Source: Icerya purchasi
Lineage: Eukaryota > Arthropoda > Insecta > Hemiptera > Monophlebidae
Direction: 5' to 3'
NCBI GenBank assembly: GCA_039619475.1
Contig: CM077115.1
Location: forward strand, 593,489,643-593,553,642
DNA length: 64,000 nt
Position 1 is the stretch's first letter. The number at the start of each line of letters is the position of its first letter. This document shows, piece by piece, positions 58,911-64,000 of the stretch. A program made the position numbers and the translations under genes. Below the pieces are notes generated by a model. The model ran no database searches and had not been told where the DNA came from. It saw only the letters and a list, made by a program, of their open reading frames with translations.

Positions 58911-59720
58911 TTGGCGCCGCAAACGCGAGGTCAATCCGAGAGCGAGGGCAGTCCTCTATATTCTATAGAATTTTTATCTAAACTGATATCTCATGAATTC
59001 TCTGGAGACAGAGAACAGTTGAGCAATTTTATTGCCAACGCGAACAATGCATTCACTTTAGCTCATGACACTCAAAAATTACCACTCCTATATTTTGTAG
59101 TAAGTAGGATTAGCGGAAACGCTAAAGCTCATTTAGCCCATTGTAAATACAGCTCTTGGGAAGAGCTGAAAAATAAACTAAAAACCCTTTATGAGGATAA
59201 GCAACTCTATTCTCAGTTACTAGAGGAATTAGTAACTATTAAGCAGCTTCTGAGTGAAAGCATCGCTCAGTATTATGCCAGGATCGAGAGTATAACTGCG
59301 CGCATCCTGTATAATTTTGAACCTGAGACTGATGACAAACTCGTACAAGGCCAGATAAAAACGGTCAGAGACATCTCTATAAGTCGCTTCACTATTCATT
59401 GTCACGCGGGAATATCTCAGATGCTAAGACATCGGGATTTGCCCACACTAAACGATTATCTCCCGATCGCCCTTCGGGAAGAACAGATTTTAAAAGTGCA
59501 AAAGCCCAATAATCGTGGCGAGTCATTCTCTCCTCTGAAGGAGCCCGCATGGTATAAGAATAAGTCACACTATTATAGTAATAAGCAACCTACTGACGTC
59601 GAGCGTTGTAGGTATTGTAAAAAACCAGGGCATACCCTCGAAAATTGTCGGAACGCAGGCAGGAATTCTTTAAACTACAAACCTCATTTGGTTACCGAGG
59701 CCGAACCAAGGAGGATCTAA
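58911..59720 (+). CDS. gag: Errantivirus Gag (capsid/nucleocapsid), no ATG start
   Basis: Gag forms the particle that packages element RNA. The frame is open from 58878 (after a TAG at 58875) to the TAA at 59718-59720 and encodes about 269 residues from a TTG in the position where a start codon would be expected; no in-frame ATG occurs before the protein body, and the first internal Met is far downstream (QMLRHRD). Capsid-like helices cover residues 20-200. A CCHC zinc knuckle, CRYCKKPGHTLENC, lies at 233-246. The end of gag overlaps pol (59645-59720). Either initiation is non-AUG, the leader is spliced, or this copy lost its start codon. Confidence 0.85.
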   Translation: MAPQTRGQSESEGSPLYSIEFLSKLISHEFSGDREQLSNFIANANNAFTLAHDTQKLPLLYFVVSRISGNAKAHLAHCKYSSWEELKNKLKTLYEDKQLYSQLLEELVTIKQLLSESIAQYYARIESITARILYNFEPETDDKLVQGQIKTVRDISISRFTIHCHAGISQMLRHRDLPTLNDYLPIALREEQILKVQKPNNRGESFSPLKEPAWYKNKSHYYSNKQPTDVERCRYCKKPGHTLENCRNAGRNSLNYKPHLVTEAEPRRI

Positions 59721-62700
59721 ATTTTCGTAAAGGCGTCCAAAATAACGTAAAGAATAATAATAATGTTAATTGCGTAAATAATAATGCTATTCATGCTACT
59801 TTTCGTTCTAAGCAATCTGTAACAAATAACTTTAAATTTATAACCGATTCTGGCTCAGACATTTCAATTATTAAGAAAGAGAGATTAAAGAAAGGCACCA
59901 TCTACTATGATAACATTAAAATTAAAATTAATGGAATTTGTGCCTGTTCCTCGATAGAAACTTTTGGATATACATTCTTGGATCTTGACGAGATCCGTAA
60001 CGTAAAATTTCATATAATAAACGACGCTACCAACATCCCTTGCGATGGGCTGCTGGGCATCGATTTTTTGAAGGCTTATAATGCCGAAATTAATTTCTCT
60101 CAATCGGTTATGCGAGTAAATAACCGAGTATATACGTTAACTCAGAAAAGAGAACTTTTTAACAATAATTGCGACATCATTAAATTAGCCCCCCGTTCCG
60201 AGACAGTCATCGAGGTACCCGTTTCGAACCCCTGTATATCTGAGGGAATAATAGACGAGTCATCACCCGAGGAAGGTGTGCTTTTAGCCAGATCCATTGT
60301 CAGCGTAAATAACAATGGAAAGGCAATCACTACTATTCTAAATTCCTCTGACGAGGAGCGCGTGATAAGAAATCTTAACGTAACATTAAAGTCAATAGGC
60401 GTATTAGATAATGAAAATAACTTAAAATTGGAACAGTTTAATCGTAACATAAAAGATAGGGATTTAATAAAGAATCTACGTATTGGACATTTGAATAAAG
60501 AGGAAAAGGAACTATTAATTAAATTATGCTTAAAATATAAAGAACTTTTTCAAATAGATAGTAATAATAGCCTTTCATGCAATAATAATTTTGAACACGA
60601 AATAAATACGGGCGATTCGCCGCCGATTTTCTCAAAAAATTACAGACATCCAGTAGCATTAAAGGAAGAAGTAAATAACCAAATAAACGACTTGTTAGAG
60701 CAAGGCATTATACGGCCATCTAATAGTCCTTGGTCTTCTCCTCTCTGGATAGTCCCTAAAAAGCCTGATAGTTCAGGGAAAAAACGGTGGAGAATCGTCA
60801 TAGATTATAGAAAACTAAATAACGTAACAGTTGGAGAAATATTTCCACTTCCTAATGTAGACGAAATTTTAGATCAGTTAGGGCGATCAAAATATTTCTC
60901 TACTTTAGATTTAGCTTCTGGGTTTCACCAGATTAAAGTAAAAAGTTCTGATATCAAAAAGACCGCCTTTAGTACTAATCTGGGACATTTCGAATATACG
61001 CGAATGCCTTTCGGATTAAAAAATGCTCCAGCCACCTTCCAAAGGTTGATGAACTCCGTTCTCGCTGGTCTACAGGGTAATCAGTGCTTCGTATATATGG
61101 ATGATGTCATTGTGCATTCTACTGGCCTAGGGGAACATCTCGATCGTTTAGCGTCCGTCTTTGACAGGTTAAAAAATAATAACCTCCGATTGCAGCCCGA
61201 TAAATGCGAGTTTCTGAGAAAAGAAGTCGGCTATTTAGGCCACGTAATTTCTGAAAATGGTCTTCGCCCAAACCCCGATAAAATTCGAGCCATTGTCGAA
61301 TTTCCCGGACCAAAAACTCCTCGAGAAATTAAATCATTTCTGGGTCTGATAGGCTATTATAGACGATTCATAAAAGATTTCGCGAAAATTGCTAAGCCTT
61401 TGACTGTCCTTCTGAAAAAGGACCAGCCTTTCGATTGGAGTTCAACCCAGCAGCATGCCTTTATCGAGTTTAAAAATATTTTAACAAATGATTCTCTTTT
61501 GCAGTATCCCGATTTTTCTAAAGAATTCCTTCTCACTACTGATGCTAGTGGTTTCGCTATTGGTGCTGTTCTTTCGCAAGGTACTCCCGGTCAAGATCGA
61601 CCCGTCGCCTATGCCAGTAGAACACTGAATGATCACGAGGTTAATTACAGTACCACGGAAAAAGAACTAATCGCCATAGTTTGGGCTATAAATTACTTCA
61701 GACCCTATCTCTATGGGCGAAAATTTACAATAATTACCGATCATAAAGCGTTAACGTGGCTATTTAACTGCAAGGACCCAGGCTCTAGGCTGTTGCGCTG
61801 GAGGCTCAAACTAGCCGAGTACGAATACGAAATAAAGTATAAACCGGGTAGGAAAAACAATAATGCTGATGCATTATCACGTAATCCTCCTAATTGTAAC
61901 GGTAAAGGACCTAATTCGGTATTTCTTACGAATAACAATAACAATAGACAGAGTAACAGTGAAAATAACGTAACGTATAATGAATTTCTGAAATTTTTCA
62001 AAAAACAGCGTCAGCCGGTTTATATAGAAGAGATTAACTGTAAACTGTTTGATAAAAATCCGACTGTTGTATTTTCTTGTAAAAATGATGACAATGTAAA
62101 TAATTTTATGAATGAAAGTTGGATTCGTAGTAGTGTAAATAATATGGAGGTCGGCTGTATTGAGCGCATTAAGCAAAATAATAAAATTATTTACCTGTGC
62201 TGTTTCAAGGTAAACGGTTTCGATAATGTAGACTACGGTGTGCTATTTAACGTATTACTAACTCTGTCAAATCTTCTGTTAAAGTTTAATGAAAAACACG
62301 TTTTTATAAATAAAATTCCGGATACGCACACCCTCGTCGATTATGAACAATTTAAAGCTCTTATCTATTATATTTTTAAAGACTTAAACGTAAAACCGGT
62401 CATTATTAGAAAAGAAAAAACGCAGCTAAAATCTCCGGAAGAAATAAATAAAGTTTTGCACGAAGCTCATAGTTCCGCCGCCAGCGGACATTCCGGGTTT
62501 TTTCGTACTTACGCTAAGATTCGCAATCAGTATTACTGGTATAACATGAAAAGCGATATTCGTAAGTTCATAAAAAACTGTCACTCGTGTCAGGCCAATA
62601 AAACCAATTTTAAACCAGTTAAGAACGCCATGGAAATCACTACCACGAGTTCCTTCCCTTTTCAACGTCTAGCCATAGATGTAGTAGGCCCTCTCCCTAT

Positions 62701-63499
62701 AACGGAAAAAGGGAATAGATTTATCCTCACGATGCAGGATGATCTGACGAAATATTCCTACGCTATACCGATTCCGAACCATGAGGCTACCACGATATCA
62801 GAAGAACTAGTTAAGTTCTTCAGTCTCTTCGGTATCCCTCAGTCACTACTCTCGGATCGTGGTACCGAGTTCACTTCCGAAATAATCAACCAATTATGCA
62901 AGTTGTTTAAAGTCCGACATGTATTTTCGACTCCCTATCATCCGCAAACGAATGGTAGCCTGGAGAGAAGTCATCTGACATTAAAAGATTATCTGAAACA
63001 CTTTGTAAATCAAACCCAAAACAATTGGGATGATTTCGTCGCCCACGCTTGTTTCTCGTACAATACTAATGTACACAAAACTACCAATTTCCCTCCGTTC
63101 CAACTACTTTTCGGCCACAAGCCCTATATCCCAAGCTCGCTCACTGCAGAACCGGAATTTCGCTATACGTATGACGACTATTTTAACAACCTCAAGCTAA
63201 AGTTAAATAGTATACATAAAATAGCTCGCGAAAACATTATGGCGTCTAAATCTCGAACTAAAAATTACTACGATAAGAAAGTTAACGCTTGCGAATTTAA
63301 GGCTGGTCAACTGGTGATGCTAATAAATAAAACCACTAGGTTTAATAAGTTAACTCCTAATTTTAAAGGTCCGTATAAAATTGTTAAAGTAATAGGACCA
63401 AATGTGGTATTATTATTAATCGGTAGGAGGCACGTAAAATTTAATACCAATTTGATTAAACCGTATTTTTCAGATGATGACGATTGCCCAGCGGTCTAA
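59645..63499 (+). CDS. pol: Errantivirus Pol: protease, reverse transcriptase, RNase H, integrase (intact)
   Basis: The polyprotein matures Gag-Pol, copies RNA to DNA and inserts it. Numbering from 59645 (a TTG, only the frame's edge; true translation enters by frameshift near 59670): protease DSG at 68-70 in FITDSGSDISII; RT with Asp422 in LDLASGFHQI and YMDD at 484-487; RNase H TTDASG with Asp633, Glu674 and Asp699; integrase zinc site His942, His949, Cys979, Cys982, then catalytic Asp1012 (AIDVVGPL), Asp1071 (SDRGTEF) and Glu1107 (NGSLERSH). The C-terminal tail (GPYKIVKVIGPNVVLL) resembles the GPY/F module. No stop or frameshift. The length is normal for the family. Confidence 0.95.
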   Translation: MSERRQEFFKLQTSFGYRGRTKEDLNFRKGVQNNVKNNNNVNCVNNNAIHATFRSKQSVTNNFKFITDSGSDISIIKKERLKKGTIYYDNIKIKINGICACSSIETFGYTFLDLDEIRNVKFHIINDATNIPCDGLLGIDFLKAYNAEINFSQSVMRVNNRVYTLTQKRELFNNNCDIIKLAPRSETVIEVPVSNPCISEGIIDESSPEEGVLLARSIVSVNNNGKAITTILNSSDEERVIRNLNVTLKSIGVLDNENNLKLEQFNRNIKDRDLIKNLRIGHLNKEEKELLIKLCLKYKELFQIDSNNSLSCNNNFEHEINTGDSPPIFSKNYRHPVALKEEVNNQINDLLEQGIIRPSNSPWSSPLWIVPKKPDSSGKKRWRIVIDYRKLNNVTVGEIFPLPNVDEILDQLGRSKYFSTLDLASGFHQIKVKSSDIKKTAFSTNLGHFEYTRMPFGLKNAPATFQRLMNSVLAGLQGNQCFVYMDDVIVHSTGLGEHLDRLASVFDRLKNNNLRLQPDKCEFLRKEVGYLGHVISENGLRPNPDKIRAIVEFPGPKTPREIKSFLGLIGYYRRFIKDFAKIAKPLTVLLKKDQPFDWSSTQQHAFIEFKNILTNDSLLQYPDFSKEFLLTTDASGFAIGAVLSQGTPGQDRPVAYASRTLNDHEVNYSTTEKELIAIVWAINYFRPYLYGRKFTIITDHKALTWLFNCKDPGSRLLRWRLKLAEYEYEIKYKPGRKNNNADALSRNPPNCNGKGPNSVFLTNNNNNRQSNSENNVTYNEFLKFFKKQRQPVYIEEINCKLFDKNPTVVFSCKNDDNVNNFMNESWIRSSVNNMEVGCIERIKQNNKIIYLCCFKVNGFDNVDYGVLFNVLLTLSNLLLKFNEKHVFINKIPDTHTLVDYEQFKALIYYIFKDLNVKPVIIRKEKTQLKSPEEINKVLHEAHSSAASGHSGFFRTYAKIRNQYYWYNMKSDIRKFIKNCHSCQANKTNFKPVKNAMEITTTSSFPFQRLAIDVVGPLPITEKGNRFILTMQDDLTKYSYAIPIPNHEATTISEELVKFFSLFGIPQSLLSDRGTEFTSEIINQLCKLFKVRHVFSTPYHPQTNGSLERSHLTLKDYLKHFVNQTQNNWDDFVAHACFSYNTNVHKTTNFPPFQLLFGHKPYIPSSLTAEPEFRYTYDDYFNNLKLKLNSIHKIARENIMASKSRTKNYYDKKVNACEFKAGQLVMLINKTTRFNKLTPNFKGPYKIVKVIGPNVVLLLIGRRHVKFNTNLIKPYFSDDDDCPAV
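59669..59675 (+). promoter_or_regulatory. -1 ribosomal frameshift heptamer T TTA AAC
   Basis: Within the gag-pol overlap, and in the right phase: TTA and AAC are the gag codons for Leu-Asn, and slipping back one base enters the pol frame. TTTAAAC is one of the strongest known -1 slippery sequences. Confidence 0.85.
59682..59714 (+). promoter_or_regulatory. Frameshift-stimulating stem-loop
   Basis: CCTC (59682-59685) pairs with GAGG (59711-59714) and TTGGTT (59688-59693) with AACCAA (59704-59709), with a 2x1 internal loop and a 10-nt apical loop. It begins 6 nt after the slippery heptamer, the usual spacing. Pairing was found by eye; its stability is not computed. Confidence 0.75.
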
Positions 63500-64000
63500 C
63501 TCCAATCTTGTCATTGTATCTTCTCTCCTAGTCCTACTGACGGTCATTCCGCTCTATCATAACCTCATACTCCCTCGTCCAACATCCAATAACATTACGG
63601 AAGTCTCTGGACATTCCGGCCTGTTCTACGAACATCTTGGATTTGCTAAGATATCCAGTACCACGTGGACTCTCATCATATCTACTAATATTTCCTTTAC
63701 CGAACAAAAATTACTTGTGTTAATCCGTCTCTCTGCCAAAGCCAATGGTCTTTGTCATCACATTAAAGATAATTTACATTCCTTGAATTGTCATCAAACT
63801 TTAAAATTAATTAACGGTAAAATAGTTAAATTGAAAGATCAACTCCAGACGATCCAACATTTGTGTGGTCACGTGATCCACAAGCGTGGTATCTTCAATG
63901 GAGGATCACACATTCTTAAATGGCTGTTCGGTACGCCGAGTTCTGATGATGGCGAATTTTATTCAGAGTCCATTCGTAAAGTAACAAATGATGATCATAA
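63474..64000 (+). CDS. env: Errantivirus Env-like glycoprotein, N-terminal part (runs off the window)
   Basis: ATG ATG at 63474-63479 opens a frame overlapping the last 26 nt of pol and staying open to the window end (about 175 residues). The N-terminus has a hydrophobic stretch (LVIVSSLLVLLTVIPLY) fitting a signal peptide. Several Cys and a basic dipeptide before a Gly-rich hydrophobic segment (HKRGIFNGGSHILKWLFGT) match the cleavage/fusion-peptide region of insect errantivirus Env, a baculovirus F-type protein. In this group env is usually made from a spliced RNA; the splice sites are not identified. The rest is outside the window, so integrity is unknown. Confidence 0.82.
   Translation, partial: MMTIAQRSNSNLVIVSSLLVLLTVIPLYHNLILPRPTSNNITEVSGHSGLFYEHLGFAKISSTTWTLIISTNISFTEQKLLVLIRLSAKANGLCHHIKDNLHSLNCHQTLKLINGKIVKLKDQLQTIQHLCGHVIHKRGIFNGGSHILKWLFGTPSSDDGEFYSESIRKVTNDDH

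Larger units (their letters stand above)
58269..64000 (+). mobile_element. Errantivirus-like Ty3/gypsy retrotransposon (LTR-leader-gag-pol-env), truncated by window end
   Basis: Order LTR, tRNA-Ser-type primer site, gag, -1 frameshifted pol (protease, RT, RNase H, integrase) and an env-like third ORF. The pol ORF is intact. It lies divergently to the PLE array: the array is read leftward, this element rightward. Confidence 0.92.

Noticed and set aside
58590..58981. Two ORFs in the errantivirus leader
   Set aside because: They overlap the primer-binding site and leader, lack family similarity and are in other frames than gag.
61119..62665. Minus-strand ORFs within pol
   Set aside because: Shadows of an intact, well-conserved pol frame.

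Overview
This window looks like a stretch of insect (arthropod) nuclear genome made almost entirely of transposable elements. Evidence for a eukaryotic, probably insect, host: relics of Tc1-like and hAT DNA transposons, a Helitron, a Jockey-like LINE with poly(A), a Penelope-like retroelement (PLE), a Ty3/gypsy errantivirus primed by a tRNA-Ser-type site, and AT-rich, homopolymer-rich spacers. I saw no bacterial operon structure, tRNA or rRNA gene. An ant or other hymenopteran is possible, but the sequence does not prove it.

Layout. (1) 1-1289: broken Tc1-like transposon on the minus strand, with a right terminal repeat ending at a TA. (2) 1433-2310 and 2700-4061: two families of diverged local repeats. 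(3) 4062-6874: 5'-truncated Jockey-like LINE with an intact 830-codon endonuclease/reverse transcriptase ORF and a 31-nt poly(A) tail, inserted into the ~200-bp repeat, which resumes right after it. (4) 7428-8430: a broken gene resembling the Maelstrom domain (piRNA pathway), tentative. (5) 8655-8815: a MITE-like inverted repeat. (6) 9051-10020: the 3' end of a broken Helitron, with a hairpin and CTAG terminus. (7) 10304-11390: ~190-bp tandem repeat. (8) 11896-13439: internally deleted hAT element with a BED finger and 8-bp flanking duplications. (9) 14429-58256: the main feature, about 44 kb of head-to-tail PLE units with a 2,680-bp period on the minus strand. There are 16 units with a full-length coding region (13 with an intact 800-aa ORF, 3 sharing the same 1-bp deletion) and a 17th truncated at its 5' side. 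(10) 58269-64000: 5' LTR, leader, gag, pol and the start of env of an errantivirus-type Ty3/gypsy element that runs off the window.

How it works together. Each PLE spacer contains a minus-strand motif matching a type I hammerhead ribozyme (CUGAUGA and GAAA core, stem II, two-part stem I, palindromic AACGUU stem III). A long transcript through the array could therefore cut itself into 2,680-nt monomers, each carrying one RT/GIY-YIG ORF. Units differ at only a few sites, but those sites are shuffled: all four combinations of two variants occur and some variants alternate every second unit. This indicates recent amplification with exchange between units, or multi-template rolling synthesis. In the errantivirus, gag and pol overlap in the -1 frame at a T TTA AAC heptamer, followed after 6 nt by a stem-loop. 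Its gag frame opens with TTG where an ATG would be expected.
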